From positions 63,605,640-63,669,639 of the forward strand of contig NW_022098076.1 of assembly GCF_002288925.2 (NCBI RefSeq): DNA of 64,000 nucleotides, in the 5' to 3' direction. The stretch's first letter is position 1. The number at the start of each line of letters is the position of its first letter. The notes below the pieces were generated by a model that was not told the DNA's origin, made no database searches, and was given only the letters and a program-made list of their open reading frames with translations. Shown in pieces: positions 11,388 through 24,060 of this stretch. The position numbers were made by a program, and so were the translations under genes. The DNA comes from Delphinapterus leucas (Eukaryota; Chordata; Mammalia; Artiodactyla; Monodontidae).

Positions 11388-12017
11388 GTGTTTGCTTTCT
11401 ATTGCTGCCATAACAACTTACTACCTATTCGCGGCTTAAAGTAACTCATCTATTATCTCACAGTCATATGGGTCAGAAGTCTGGGTACACATGGCTCAGC
11501 TGGCTCTCTGTTCCAGATTTCACAAGGCCAAAGTCAAGGTGTGGACAGGGCTGTGATTCTTTCTGGAGGCTCTAGGGAGGCATCTGCTTACAAGCTCATT
11601 CAGATTGTTGGCAGAATTCAGTTCCATGTGGTTACAGGAATGAGGTTCCCATTTCCTTGCTGGCTGTCAACCAGGTGTCATTCTCAGCTCCTAGAGGCCA
11701 CCTGCATTCCTTGGCTTGTGGCCCCCTTTTAATCCATTATCAATGCCAGCAGCAGCAGGCTGAGTCTTTCTCATGCTTTGAATCTCTCTGATTTTTCCCT
11801 TCTGCCTCATTTCTGCTTCCAGCTAGGGAAAGTTCTCTGCTCTTAAGGGCTCATGTGATTAGATTGGGCCCACCTGGATAATCTAGACTACTCTCCCTAA
11901 TTAAGGTCTGTACCTTAATTATATCTGCACAGTCCCTTCTGCCATATAACATAAGAGATTTAGAGGTTCCAGGTTGGATTATGTACATCTTTGGAGGCCA
12001 TCATTCTGCCTACCACA
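11388..12017. mobile_element. Ancient LTR-like/MaLR-type repeat
   Basis: It opens TTTGCTTTCTATTGCTGCCA, has ACAGTCATATGGGTCAGAAG, GATTAGATTGGGCCCACCTG and GATAATCTAGACTACTCTCC, and closes GGCCATCATTCTGCCTACCA. I know this block order as a common old mammalian repeat, probably LTR-derived. Subfamily and direction are not fixed. Confidence 0.5.
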
Positions 12018-12649
12018 AGGATTGCTGGTTGTCCTAAACGCTGAATTCATCCTGTGTCTGATATGAATAAGCTTCATCCCAAATTAGGATGTCAGCACCA
12101 TTCTGGCACTTCAATAACTGTAAGGACCCAGGCAAGAAATACCCCACTGGCCAGCAGGAACAATCCGCTTAGCTGTCCACCTTCTTGGAATGAACCTTGG
12201 CCATGGGGCCTGGCACTACACATGAGCATGATCCCAGAGCTCCTTGGGCCAGGTGGACACCTCCCCAAGTGGGTACAGCGGCTGGGGTAGAGGGCTGGAA
12301 TGTGGAAGAGCATCCCCGAAGGGAGAGGCAGGGATGGGCCAACACAGGTCCCTGTTTGTGCTCCTGCCTGGATGGTACTGCTGATTCTAGGTATTCCCAG
12401 GCACTGGAGAGGAGCTCAGGGAAGGCATTCCAAATCACAGGTGCTCCCAAAATGGGCCAGGGTAGGGACGCTGCTTGCCTGGTTCCAAGGGCAAGGCAGT
12501 GCTGCTTCTAGCAAATAAACTGAGAACTAAGAACTCAACTTTCTTATTCTTTGTGTAATATCGCTACAGAGTGCAGCTCAGTGCCCTGCTGGGTTTGCCC
12601 TGGTCAGGCAGTGGTGTGTGTGACAGAGCCTGCAGAGACTTTCATTTCA
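12018..12649. other. Intergenic, nothing recognised
   Basis: Overlapping open frames on both strands (up to 104 codons at 12197-12511) show no domain and reflect GC-rich sequence with few stops. Confidence 0.45.
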
Positions 12650-12800
12650 GCCAGCCTTGGTTCAAGTCCCCAGTATTGGTTCAATAGCCCATATTGGCTG
12701 GATGACCTTGGACCGATTACTTCATCACGTGAGCCACTGTCTCTTCATCTGTGTAGTGAAATGAAGGCAATGATAGTGAACACTGGCTCTCTGATGGATG
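12650..12800 (+). repeat. Decayed MIR-like SINE
   Basis: CTTGGTTCAAGTCCCCAG, GGATGACCTTGGACCGATTA and CTGTCTCTTCATCTGTGTAG follow MIR order with high divergence. Confidence 0.5.
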
Positions 12801-13970
12801 ACAGATATCACAGCTACTTTACACTAATATCTGCCCATTATATTCAGCTTTTAATGTTGTGATGATCAAGTGAGATGGCATATGTAAAAATCTCTGGAAT
12901 GCAATAAGCAATCCATACATTTCAACAATAAGCATTAACTGAGCTGGTGAATGGTTAACAACCGGCTCTCTGGGGAAGGAGAGGAGGGCTCGGAGCATTG
13001 CAGCTGGCCAGGGTGTACATACTCCCACCGCAGCTAATTTCAAACTAACCACATGGTGTCACTGAATTGGGAGTTGAGAAGCGAGGCTAAACACTGGCTC
13101 TGTGGGCCGGGGGTGGCCAGCTCCAGCACCCACTAGGTGAGCTCTTAATTTGTGCCAGGCACAGTGATGCATATGATTTTACAGTTCTCTTCTTGGAGCT
13201 CTTTTTCCCTTCTCCAACCAAACGTACAAGTCTCCAAAATGCTTTGTAAATAAGATATAGCTCTAGGTAGAGAAGCAGGAACCCGGTGACCTCTCAACAT
13301 GTCTGTCAGCTCTTGCCTGAACCAGTAGAGGAAGTGTTATTTCTGGCTTCTTTGCAAAGCCAGCAGTCTTGTTTCCATAGAGCTGAGTGCGGGTATGATT
13401 AAAGCCAGAAGCACTGCTCCTCTCATTAGTTTGGGGTTTGGTGTTGGTGGAGACATTTCATTTCCTGGAGGCCAACTCAGCAGCTCCAGCAGGGGAAGGT
13501 GCTGGCTCATCCATTCATTACCGTGGGGACTGAATGACCCTGGGAAGAACCAGAGTCATTTCCCAGTTGTCTGAGGTCTCACCCTTAACCTCGCCCATGC
13601 TTCATTCTCCCAAGCACTTCGAGGATGCCAGGGATTCCATTACGACTATCACCTGGTGTTCTTAATACAGAAGCAATTTAACTGTTCTCAAAGTGGGAGA
13701 GAGATTTTTCGAAGATTGGCGAAGGAAGCAGGTTGTTAAGCATCTATGTAGAGTACTTGGAAATGTGTAAACTGGTAAAACTAGAGGTCAAGGAGACGTA
13801 GGTTGTCTCTACCTCACCATCTTGAGTCATTGAACTCAGGTACTGTAAGTTGTTTTATATCATTTCTCAGAAGCCAATCTCTTTTCTCACCTTAAGTTTC
13901 CATGTAAGTGGGTATTATGGGGGAAGGAAAGCACAATGCAAGCACTGTTATTACTGGTGTTTAAAAAGGG
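12801..13970. other. Intergenic, nothing recognised
   Basis: No gene. At the right edge (about 13972-14017) AATATTGTAGGTCAACTATA and CTTCAATGAAAAAA look like the last bases of an L1 tail. Confidence 0.45.
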
Positions 13971-14019
13971 CCAGTAACACAATATTGTAGGTCAACTATA
14001 CTTCAATGAAAAAAATACA

Positions 14020-14150
14020 GGGGCTTCCCTGGTGGTCCAGTGGTTAAGACTCCATGCTTTCAATGGAGGGGGTGTGGGTTCCATCCCTGGTTGGGGAACT
14101 AAGATCCCACATGCCACGTGTGGTGTGGCCAAAAAAAGAAAAAAAAACAT
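14020..14150 (+). mobile_element. CHR-1 SINE
   Basis: GGCTTCCCTGGTGGTCCAGT, GGTTAAGACTCCATGCTTTC, a B-box-like GGGTTCCATCCC and GGGGAACTAAGATCCCACAT are followed by an A-rich end. It is the shorter tRNA-derived SINE shared by cetaceans, hippos and ruminants. It landed next to an L1-like A-rich tail. Confidence 0.88.
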
Positions 14151-14273
14151 AAATAAAAATGCTTTTCTTTCTGAAGGAAAAAAAATTGAAAAGGGCCATT
14201 AAAAATAAAGTTAATATCTACCCTTCTTAATACACCCAGCTGGAAATTAATGTAAAAGCTGGGATCCTGATGG

Positions 14274-14276
14274 CTT

Positions 14277-14319
<43 letters not shown>
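14274..14319 (+). repeat. (TG)n microsatellite
   Basis: About 18-20 TG units, nearly perfect; likely length-variable. Confidence 0.95.
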
Positions 14320-14321
<2 letters not shown>

Positions 14322-15265
14322 AACTTATAATAAAATCTATTTGGGATGTTTGAGATTATTTTATTTATTCTTTTTTTAAACCACACTTGCAAAGTTAAAA
14401 TATATATTTCATATGAGTTCAAGCTAAATACCCAAATTTTAGAATAAAGGACAAACCTTCAGAAATTCAAATGCGTTCTTCAATATAAATAGAAAGAACA
14501 AATTGTGACTCAAGGATAGTAGAAAGTAGAAAACAACTGCAGCTTATTTTTGGAGCAGCATTTTTGGTATGGGTGGGGTGTTTCATTAACATATAGATGC
14601 CATGTTTTTCCATTTTAGATAACTGTAATTGATTTCTCATGTGTCAAGGATTTAACATTGTGAGTTAGTTTCCACAATAGTGTTTACATTTATTATAGAG
14701 TATTACATCCGTTTCTGGGTTGGAGCTTGGGGTTCCATATAGTAAATGTGCAATAAGAATTGGATTATTATTTCACTTCAATTAAAAAAAATCTCATCCA
14801 TTTTCCTTTCTTTGCTTGGAATCTCAAGACAATGCTGATCATTATAATTTTACAATTACAATTAAAACATAAATATTTATTGAGTGCTTTCTGTATAGGT
14901 AGTATTACTCTTTGTTTCTGAAATGAATTTTTAATGATAAAAAGATATTCTAAAAGTTGGCCCATGTTGACAAGACATGGAAACAGGAAAACATAGAGTT
15001 ATGGGGTCAGTGACTAGCAGAAATTCAATTGAGAACAATGAAGTTAAAATGCCAAAATGTCATTGTGAGTGGATACTGTGATAGTCTTGAATGCTAGGGT
15101 AAGGTGCCTGTATTTTAAAATCATCAATGACTTCCTTTTGCCTGAAAAATTAAAAGCAGGGAAAGGGTAGTAGTGATGGTGTGATATTATCAGAAGTACT
15201 TTTTTAGATATATGTAGAAATATGTAAAAGGTGAATTGGGATACGGAGAGGATAAAAACATAAGT
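14320..15265. other. Intergenic, AT-rich, nothing recognised
   Basis: No gene or nameable repeat. Confidence 0.45.
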
Positions 15266-15420
15266 TAAGAGTAGGATTGCCAGGGGGACTTCCCTGGTGG
15301 TCCAGTGGTTAAGACTCCACCCTTCCAATGCAGGGGCCACGGGTTCGATCCCTGGTTCGGGGAACTAAGATCCCATATGCTGCGTGGTGCAGCCAAAGAA
15401 AATAAGAGTAGGATTGCCAG
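15266..15420 (+). mobile_element. CHR-1 SINE with 18-bp perfect target duplication
   Basis: The SINE body is at 15284-15402. TAAGAGTAGGATTGCCAG flanks it at 15266-15283 and 15403-15420. The body opens GGGACTTCCCTGGTGGTCCA and has GGTTCGATCCCTGGTTC as B box. The duplicated bases include the end of a palindromic element (15410-15602), so the SINE is the younger of the two. Confidence 0.95.
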
Positions 15421-15602
15421 ATAAATACAAGGTGTCCAGTTAAATTTAAATTTCAGATAAGCAAAAAATATTTTTTTTAAGTTTAAGAATGTCCCATGCA
15501 ATATTTGGGACATGCTTGTACCAAAATAAGTATTTGTAGTTTATCTGAAATTCACATTTAGTTGAGTTACCTGTATTTTTATTTGCTAAATCTGGCAGTC
15601 CT
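15410..15602. mobile_element. Palindromic MITE-like DNA element
   Basis: The left half (from AGGATTGCCAGATAAATAC) and the reverse complement of the right half (AGGACTGCCAGATTTAGC) align along almost their whole length, meeting near GTCCCATGCAATATTTGGGA. This full-length palindrome of about 193 bases is typical of a short non-autonomous DNA transposon. I do not fix its family name. Confidence 0.75.
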
Positions 15603-17264
15603 ATTAGGGGGCTGCAGCAATAGTACAAGTAAGAGGTAACAAAGGCCAACCAGGGCAGTGCAAGAAGAAACTGATAGAAGGGTATGGATGTGAAAGAACT
15701 GAGAAGGTAAAATCGATAGGACTTCACAACTGATAAGAGAAAATGATGTGGCTTGAAATACTATAATATGGAAAGATGAGCTAGAATCTAACAGACTAAC
15801 TTTCTAATAGAAAATTTAGATATTTCAAGGAAAAAATATTGGCTAACTTGACATAGATTCTGTGAATTGATAGCTTTGACAAGTACAGTGACACAAACAT
15901 TAAAGGAAATCATTGCAATTTTAAATTAAATTGAAATAAAAATTCAATAAAAGTTATATTCTTTGAAGAATAATTAACATTTTCATAGAGGTATTGCACA
16001 GTTTAAATATTTTATTAATAGCATTGGGGATGTAAGGCTGCTTTTTCATAACCCGGTTAAATGAAAGCTCGTGGCTTTTATTCTCCCAAGGCATTTAAAT
16101 ATGTACCTTAAATCAAACAACGTCCGTGTGTTTCATTTCTGCTGAGGAAATGGTCTTTGAAAGGGAATCTGTTATCAAGCTGGGCAAAATAACTTGTACC
16201 TCACATCAGAGAGTAGGATTCAAGGGTGTTTTACAAAATCCGGCGTTAAAATTATTAGACAATATTCCCATTTATTTTAGTACAGTCAACTGGGCAATTA
16301 TATCTTTCCAGACTTTGATTTCTAGACATACCTATTTCTAAACATATATGTTTAGAAAGATGGCGGAATAAATTAGAAATTATAACGATGCTCCTTGAGA
16401 ACTTTTAAACTCTTATAAAGCCCATTTAGATGAATTCAATAAATATTTATTAGGTACCTTTTGTGAACCTAGTTTCTACCAATTACTCACAAGAAGACAG
16501 ACCCTCTCCTCATAATCTTAAAGACCAAATCAATTATGGAGCAGTCAAGTAGGAATAGAAACTTCAAGTAAAAAGCTATGTTTCCCCATTTTCCTTGCTC
16601 TCTAAACCTCTCACTGTCTGCTACGGTAGCTCCCTGTATCTGTCAGGGTCCAGTAGGGGGACAGAAACCACACTATTTGGACAGAGAATTTAACGTAAAG
16701 AATTGTTAACCAGGCATAATGATGTGAAATAGGTAATTGGGAAGCAAAAAGAGAACTCTAATGTATCATGGAGGCAGCAACAGCAACGACCACCCCCGGG
16801 GCAGGAGGAACAAGAAGAAGGGGTTAAAATGACTAAAACTTAGAAACTAACAGGAGGAGCCTTGTATGTCTGGGACCCAGACCTCTGAGGAGGGGTCTCC
16901 AGTCAGGGCTGGCATCTCTGGGGAGTGTGGGTAGGGGTAATGAAACTAGCTCTGCACATCTTAGGAAAAATTGCAATGTGGATTCAGCTGACGCTAATGG
17001 AAGGCACTGCTGCTGCCTCGGTGCCCTGGGGTGATGTTCACACAAACATGGGGCAGATGGAGAAGAGCAAGTCCCTTCTTCCTGCTTCAGCCTTGCAGTC
17101 TCCTTCTAGTGCCTCTATTGGCAAAAGTCTAAATGGATCCAGTTGTCAAAAGTAGAAACGTAGTTTTCAGCCTCCTAGCCTCAGCATCACAATGCAGAGT
17201 ATAGAAGAATTGATTTGAACTGAGAGACAATCACTTAATGACTGGTCCATCTAAATGCTTCTCC
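15603..17264. other. Intergenic, nothing recognised
   Basis: AT-rich, no gene. Some of it (about 16020-16330) looks unique and low in repeats. Confidence 0.45.
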
Positions 17265-17845
17265 TGGGTCACATGTTGCCTTCTCCAATGGAACCCCTGC
17301 CCTGTACCAGAATGACCTTTCCAAAGCCCTGCAAATCTTCTCATGATCTCAGAATAAAGGCAAAGGTCCCTACGATGACCCACAAACCTGCATGATTTGA
17401 CTCCTGCCCGTTGTGTTTCCACCCTCATCCTGGACCTCGATGTATCTGGAGCCTGTTTGCCTGCCTGCCAGTCCTTGAATGTGCCATGTTCTCTTCTCCT
17501 TCAGGGCTTTTGTACACACTGCTCCCTCTGCTTGGAATATTCTTCCCACCTCCCCTTTGTCTAGTGTAGTCCTATTCAATGTTGAGATCTCGGCTCAAGA
17601 ATGGTTACTTCTTTAGGAGAGCCTCTTCTGCTCCCTAGACTAGAGGCCTCTCTGTTAAACATTTCCATGGCTTCCTTGCTCTCTTCATGATTTGAAATTG
17701 GGTTGTTGTATTTGACTAACGTGTCTTTCCCCACTATATAGTGAGCAACTCAAGGGTAGGGATAATGTCTGGTTTGCTCCCCACTGTTTTTCAGTGTCTA
17801 CAAGGTGTCTGGCACATAGTAGGTGCTCAACGAACACTTATCACA
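17265..17845 (+). mobile_element. L2 LINE 3' part
   Basis: L2 order is clear: GACCTTTCCAAAGCCCTGCA, TCAGGGCTTTTGTACACACT, GCTCCCTCTGCTTGGAATAT, TCGGCTCAAGAATGGTTACT, then a final CTGGCACATAGTAGGTGCTC. All frames are interrupted. Confidence 0.8.
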
Positions 17846-18930
17846 TGACCAAATGACTGAAACAAATTATTTTGTGAGGATGAATGGTTTATTATAATAA
17901 TTTAGGAAGCGATTGTCACAAATACTGTCATTTCACTATAAAGAAAAACAGTTGATAAGGAGCACTCTGAAAACATGTTAATTTTTCAGGGTCCAGGTTC
18001 AGAACAGTGAGTCCCAAACAGTGGGAGGCTTTTCCTTATTAACTCATTCCAAGGTCCGGTTTCCCAGTGCTCTTTTTATTTCCTAGATTAATTTATTTCT
18101 AAAGGAGGTCAATCCTGTTCACAGAGTATACACCATCACAACAGAATGTAACAGGCCAGTATTTTTACAGACAATACACATACAGAGGTATATGTGTGTG
18201 GATAAGTGTGTTTATATTTTCCCTTTCTGAATTCCAAAAGTAAAGGGCAGCTTGCTTATTGATTGCCTGACTGATGGATTGACTTAAACCTTTCTCAGAG
18301 CTGGGGTCACATGGGTTTCCACAGCACCACAAGTTGTGTTGTAATGACAGAGTTCTGACGGGGTGCCACCAAGCCCAGGCCAGATGACTTTTCCGTGAAG
18401 TGAAATAGTCTGTACATCCTGCATTTTCAAGGTCCTAGCAACAGATTTTCTGCATGCCTCTCTCCATGCAAAATCCTGTTCCGTGGGAACCAGCGCAGAC
18501 ATGTAGGCCCAGCACCATCCAAGTTCATTCTTAGAAAAGAAACATTTCTTCAAAGAAAGCATGTTCTCCCCACCCTACAGACAACCTTTTACATTCTCAG
18601 AAGAGCAGTTCGTTTTCCTGGTGCGACACGTCTCAGACACCTGTATTTATTATTAGGGTCTTTGTTCTATAAACTGAAGGCTTACTCCAATAATTTTCCC
18701 AGAACCACAGATTGGTCTCTACCAAACATTCTTTTGAGTCTCCACCTTGCGAGACAGAAAAGTGTTTACAGCCTTGAAGCGGTGGTTCCAGTTTTCACCC
18801 TTCCCATCAAAGCCGCAAAGATGTGAAGGCTAAGTTACGGTCAGGGCTTAGGTTTAAAGTACCGTGAGTAACACAGCCCCCCAGCAGGCTCTGCAAGAAG
18901 AAAGTTTTTTACAAGCGTGTTTATTCATTT
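17846..18930. other. Intergenic, nothing recognised
   Basis: No gene or nameable repeat. Confidence 0.45.
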
Positions 18931-19260
18931 AGTCATCCACTCATTCAACCCACATTTACTGAGTGTTTACTATGTGTGAAGCATTGCTCTAGGCACCGGA
19001 ACTATCGAGTTGATAGGGAGAAACAGATCATAAATAAATAAGATAGTATCAGGCTATGATCAGCACCAAAATGAGTATAGGGAGGGACTTGTGGACCTGC
19101 ACTGGCATGGGTGGTCACTGATGTCATTGATGAGATGAGCTTTAAGTAGAAATCTGAGTGACAAGAAGGCACCGATTATCAAGACATGTAGGAAGAGCAT
19201 TTCAGGTAGAAGGGGAAATTGTGCTAAAGCCCTCACATGGAAGTGAATTTGGCTAAGCGT
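18931..19260. repeat. Ancient mammalian interspersed repeat
   Basis: CATTCAACCCACATTTACTG, GAGTGTTTACTATGTGTGAA and AGCATTGCTCTAGGCACCGG, then TAAATAAATAAGATAGTATC and later AAGAGCATTTCAGGTAGAAG follow a familiar old repeat. The class is not settled. A related copy lies at 23655-24060. Confidence 0.5.
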
Positions 19261-20571
19261 GGCTGGTGTGTAGCGGGTGAGGGGCCTGGGAAGGAGAACC
19301 CAGCCCAGAGATGATGGCATAGAAGAGTGACTTACCTCCTCCACACTCTGTCCCATTTTGTCTTTTCCCTGTGCTGGGACTAATGCATTTTCTGTTATAT
19401 CCATTCATGATTTCTGCTTAAGTTCAGTTGGAGCAGCCATTTGCTCTACGACTCTACTCCATCAGTTCAACTTTAAGTATAGTTTGAGAAAAAGATAATA
19501 CAGTTCTGAGCTTAACCTTGGAATATTGTATAAGGCAGCTACTACATAATACACTTGGGTTTTAGAAAATAAGATAAGTAAAATTGGCTATGGGGCTGTA
19601 TGTTCTGCTAGATAACCCCCCTCCCCACTAATCCTCTGTTAGATTTGTACAGCCCATAAGAACAAATTCACATGTTTATTAAGCCTTCAGCAAAGCTGTA
19701 CATTCACTGACTTCCCAGCCTACCCTAGAACCATAGAGTCTGGGTTGGTACAAGCCTTAGGGTCACCTAATAATCTACACCAACCTCCCTCTAATTCTAA
19801 TTGTTTTGTGTCCTGATGAGTGATCATCCTGCCTTTGCTTGAACACGCCCAGTGACTGTCTGCTTTTTGAGTCAACTTGTTTCATTGCTGGATAGCTCTG
19901 GTCATTAATACAAAGAGTGGCTTTCTAAGTTGAACTCTGCCACCCTATCTTTCACCCTTGGGGCAGGCAAGGACAAACAACAAAGGAACTTCCCAGTATG
20001 TCTTCTAGCATTTTTGGACTTTTTGTAGGCTAATCGGAGGTACGGTATAACTGAACACACACACAAACACACACACACACACACATTCAAAAGCAACTGT
20101 AAAATTGGAGTTAGGTTACAATTTTATCAGAGGACCTTAGGAGGGGGTACTTCTGTCACTGTTTTGTCTCAGATCTTTGCCGTTTTCAGAGCCAGCAGAA
20201 GTAATGAGGCCTGGGTGTCTCTGACTGACTATATGTTTTGGCCCCTCCTATGGCTGAGACCTGTAAGCACCAAGTCCTTTACTTTGGATTTCTGGGATCT
20301 AGAAGCAGACCTTTTATATTCCTCTCAAAACAAGGCCAGGGCTTCCAGAGGGTGGAAGATTGAAAGTATTGAGAAAGAGTGGAAACATGCTTGCAGTATT
20401 CTGTAGTTTGGCAAAATGGTGATTCTCACAGAATGTCTCCCCATCGCCCCTGCAGATGAATCACCTGGGACCATTTTTAATTAATTTATTTTCTCCCAAC
20501 CTTACAGTGTTTATTTGATCATTTTTTCATTTATCTGATTGTGTTTACGTGCATTAGATTCTTTATTTATT
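19261..20571. other. Intergenic with (CA)n; possible MER5 remnant
   Basis: (CA)n is at about 20055-20084. GGTGATTCTCACAGAATGTC and GATGAATCACCTGGGACC (20417-20475) may be a MER5-type remnant. No gene. Confidence 0.45.
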
Positions 20572-20574
20572 TGG

Positions 20575-21021
20575 TTTTAAAAAAATTTTTATTGGAATAT
20601 AGTTGATTTACAATGTTGTGTTAGTTTCAGGTGTACAGCAAAGTGAATCAGTTATACATATCTCCACTCTTTTTTAGCTTTTTTTCCCTATATAGGCCGT
20701 TACAGAGTATTGAGTAGAGTTCCCTGTGCAAACAGTAGGTCCTTATTAGTTACCTATTTTAAATATAGTAGTGTATATATGTCAATCCCAATCTTCCAAG
20801 TTATCCCTCCCCCTCCCCCCTTACCCCCTGGTAACCATAAGTTTGTTTTCTACATCTGTAACTCTATTTCTGTTTTGTAGATAAGTTCATTTGTACCCTT
20901 TTTTTTAGATTCCACATATAAGTGATATCATATGATATTTGTCTTTCTCTGTCTGACTTACTTCACTCAGTATGAAAATCTCTAGGTCCATCCATGTTGC
21001 TGCAAATGGCATTAAGGATCT
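20575..21021 (-). mobile_element. L1 3' end
   Basis: Reverse-complement L1 3' UTR and end of ORF2: TTTTTATTGGAATATAGTTG, TTAGTTTCAGGTGTACAGCA, GTAACCATAAGTTTGTTTTC and TAGGTCCATCCATGTTGCTG. It is 5'-truncated and inactive. Confidence 0.85.
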
Positions 21022-21088
21022 TTTTTAAATGTACATGTTCTTATGACTGGCTTCAGTCAAATGAATTCATATTTCTAGGGGCAGGGAT

Positions 21089-21337
21089 CCCGTGTCTGAA
21101 TTTTTTGTTTGTTTGTTTTTTGTTTTTTTGCGGTACGCGGGCCTCTCACTGTTGTGGCCTCTCCCGTTGCGGAGCACAGGCTCCAGACGCGCAGTCTCAG
21201 CAGCCATGGCTCATGGGCCCAGTTGCTCCGTGGTATGTGGGATCTTCCCGGACCGGGGCATGAACCCGTGTCCCCTGCATCGGCAGGCGGACTCTCAACC
21301 ACTGCGCCACCAGAGAAGCCCCCGTGTACGAATTTTT
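21089..21337 (-). mobile_element. CHR-2 SINE
   Basis: The body at about 21106-21320 reads on the - strand from GGGCTTCTCTGGTGGCGCAG to a T-rich (A-rich on its own strand) end. Near-perfect direct repeats CCCGTGTCTGAATTTTT (21089-21105) and CCCGTGTACGAATTTTT (21321-21337) flank it. Confidence 0.93.
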
Positions 21338-23654
21338 AACCAGCTCTTCAGGAAGCCATAATGCTCATAAAATTATGAGAATACTGCTATAAAACATAAG
21401 GAAAAAGAAGAAAAAGGAATGAGGAATAGCTCTGATGAAGGAGAATAAGAAGGGAGGAAAGGCCTCCTACCAGTGGTCTCAGATAGAAAAAGAATCCCTT
21501 ATGTAAGTTATGGTACAAACAACCATCATAAAATATAGCAAGCAAATGCTGTAGATGAATATATATTGATATGAAAATATATCGATGATTTACTGCCAAA
21601 TGCAAAATAGTGTGATGAGATAATTCCATTTTATATGTATATATGCATAGAAAAATCTCTCAATTCATGCAGCCTAAGGCTATTCATTGAGTTAACAGTG
21701 GTGAACAAGACTGGTAGAGTACTTTGTTCACAGTCTAGTAAGTATACATTCAGCACTGTGTTAGCACACTATTTATGGATATAGAAATTTCTATTGCCTT
21801 TATGAATTTTCCAACTTATACATAGCTACCACATTGTTTTCATAATAAAAAATGAACATAAATGCTCTCCTAATACAGTATATGCCTTACGTATTATGAA
21901 TCATGTTCTTTTCTGCCCTCTTCTTCTTTTGCACTGGTTTTTTTTTTCATCACGGTCTATCTTTTCCTTTCTATATCCAAGTCATCAGTAATATTCCACC
22001 AATTTTGTGTGGAGAAAAATCAAGTTCATTTATTATGCATATAGCATGTATGGGTATATCAATATCTGGCTGCATAAGTATTGTTCATGACATCTTTCCT
22101 GTTGTTTTCTCTCCACTCTGGTGCTTTTTTCTGGTTCAGACTACATGATACACAAATGAGTAATAATTCCTGGTAAGGAAGCCAGGAGTCAGTGGCAGTA
22201 CGTCTCAGTGTATTTCAGATCGGTCCGTAGTATGGGAGTACTCCCTGAGATTTTATGTCCAGTTCTAACTGGTCCCTCTTCCAGAACCAAGAAAGACTGG
22301 ACATGAACTAAACGTAGTCAAGTGACTTTAACAGGGAAGCACCTTGAACTCAGCTGTATTGGCTGAAGGAGGAGCTGTACAGTGAAAGGAGAGAAGTAGG
22401 AATTGTGTCAGGCAGCCTTTCTGCCTTCCCTTCCCTCCTGACCAGACTTGGTTTAAAGACTCTCTTTTGTTTTATAGACATAGTTTCAATAATCCTGAAT
22501 TTTATAGGCTATAGGAAGACCGAGCAGGTGCGACATCTTTTAAATTCAACTTTATCGGAGCCTGAGACCTGAGGAAGTCTATTGCACAAGTATTCAGTTA
22601 CCCCAGATGATGCAAATCTAGAAATGAGAAAGATGTTTTCTTTCCTTTTTTCCTTCTTTCTGGCTTAGCAAAGTCACCAAAACTCTAGGTTATCATGTTG
22701 TAATATGTTTTCAACATATTTTCAGCTCACAGATGCCTTGGCTTGATTTCCTTCCAGCAGACCCTGTTCCTCATGCATTTCTAATGTTAAGTCATGGCCC
22801 ACAGTCAAGCATATTATAAGCCTTATGTTTCTTCTGGACCAATGTGAGTGAGGCTTAGGCTTAGAACTGCGGGAGAATGTAGATGGGAAGAGGAGTGAGG
22901 GGTTTCTCCCACACTCTAAGCCCACTGTTAAGCTATTACTATCCTGGGAATGATAGAGAGAACATTGCTGAGATATTTGCTGTGTGGGACCAGGGTTGTG
23001 TGTGTGTGTGTGTGTGTGTGTGATCCTGACAGTTATACCTTCACTTCAACGTTGCTTTAAAGCAACGTGTAAAGAGGCTGTGATGCAGGGATCTTAAGAA
23101 CAGCATTTTATTATTCTCTTCTCAGCCCAAAACCATTAGAAATCTCTTTCCATAGACATCTGGAAACCATTTAGGACCTCCTCCTTGTGCACATTGGAGA
23201 CTAAACAAGTGCTATCAACTCTAATGCAGTTGGGAAGTTGCAAATTCATAAGAGCAGCTGTGATTCTTACCAGCATTCCTTCCAGCTTCCTAGTAAAAGT
23301 AGGGCTGTGTCCAGGTTAAAATGGAAAGTTCTGATTTGGTGTCCATATGTTTTTCAATTTAACATTCCACATCTAGATTTTAAAAAAGTCTCGGTGCCTG
23401 ACTGTTGGAATATTCATTGTGATTTTTGATACCTGCCTGGAGCCTCCAAACATGTGAACACAGATTGTTTGTACTTTTGGAAAGGTTTTGTTATTGCCTT
23501 TGAGAAGCCACCATAATGGAAGGCAGTCTGATAGAATGGATAAATGAGCGTGCTGATTGACCAAAGAAAAGAAATGCGAAGAGGGCAGATAAGGAAAAAA
23601 AAATAAACATAAATGTAAAGCTATGCTACACGTTCCCACCTCCTCTGGGAGATA
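21338..23654. other. Intergenic with (TG)n
   Basis: (TG)n lies at about 22996-23022. Otherwise no gene or nameable element. Confidence 0.45.
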
Positions 23655-24060
23655 ATCCTGAAGCATTTTATTTATTTATTATGTGCACACTCACTATTCA
23701 AAATGCTGATGACATGAAGATAAAAATGATATGGTCCCTGCCTTCAAGGAATAGAATATGGGGAGAAGACCTGTGAATTAACAAAAGTTTCTGATTAGGT
23801 ACATCCTGGCAGAAGAAAAAGTGGTAAATCTATTGGGGTGGAGATGAGGGAGGGGGAAAGAAGAAAAGAATTCATGGAAAAGTAGGCATTTGCCAGGCTA
23901 ATGAAAAGGTAGGGCAGCCCAGGCAGAAGGAGTTACATGAGCAAAATAAGTTTCAAAGAGCCTGGTAGGTTAAGTGGATTGGTCTTACCAAAGAGCAGGG
24001 CACAGAAATGTGGAAGATTCAGGAGCTAGGCAGTAACCTCCAGAGAAGTTGGATCTTCAT
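23655..24060. repeat. Ancient mammalian interspersed repeat
   Basis: ATGGTCCCTGCCTTCAAGGA, GGGAGAAGACCTGTGAATTA and GCCCAGGCAGAAGGAG occur in the same order as in the copy at 18931-19260. Highly decayed. Confidence 0.45.

Noticed and set aside
12197..12511. 104-codon frame, GC-rich
   Set aside because: Overlapped by frames on the other strand, no domain, no splice context and no link to a known neighbour.
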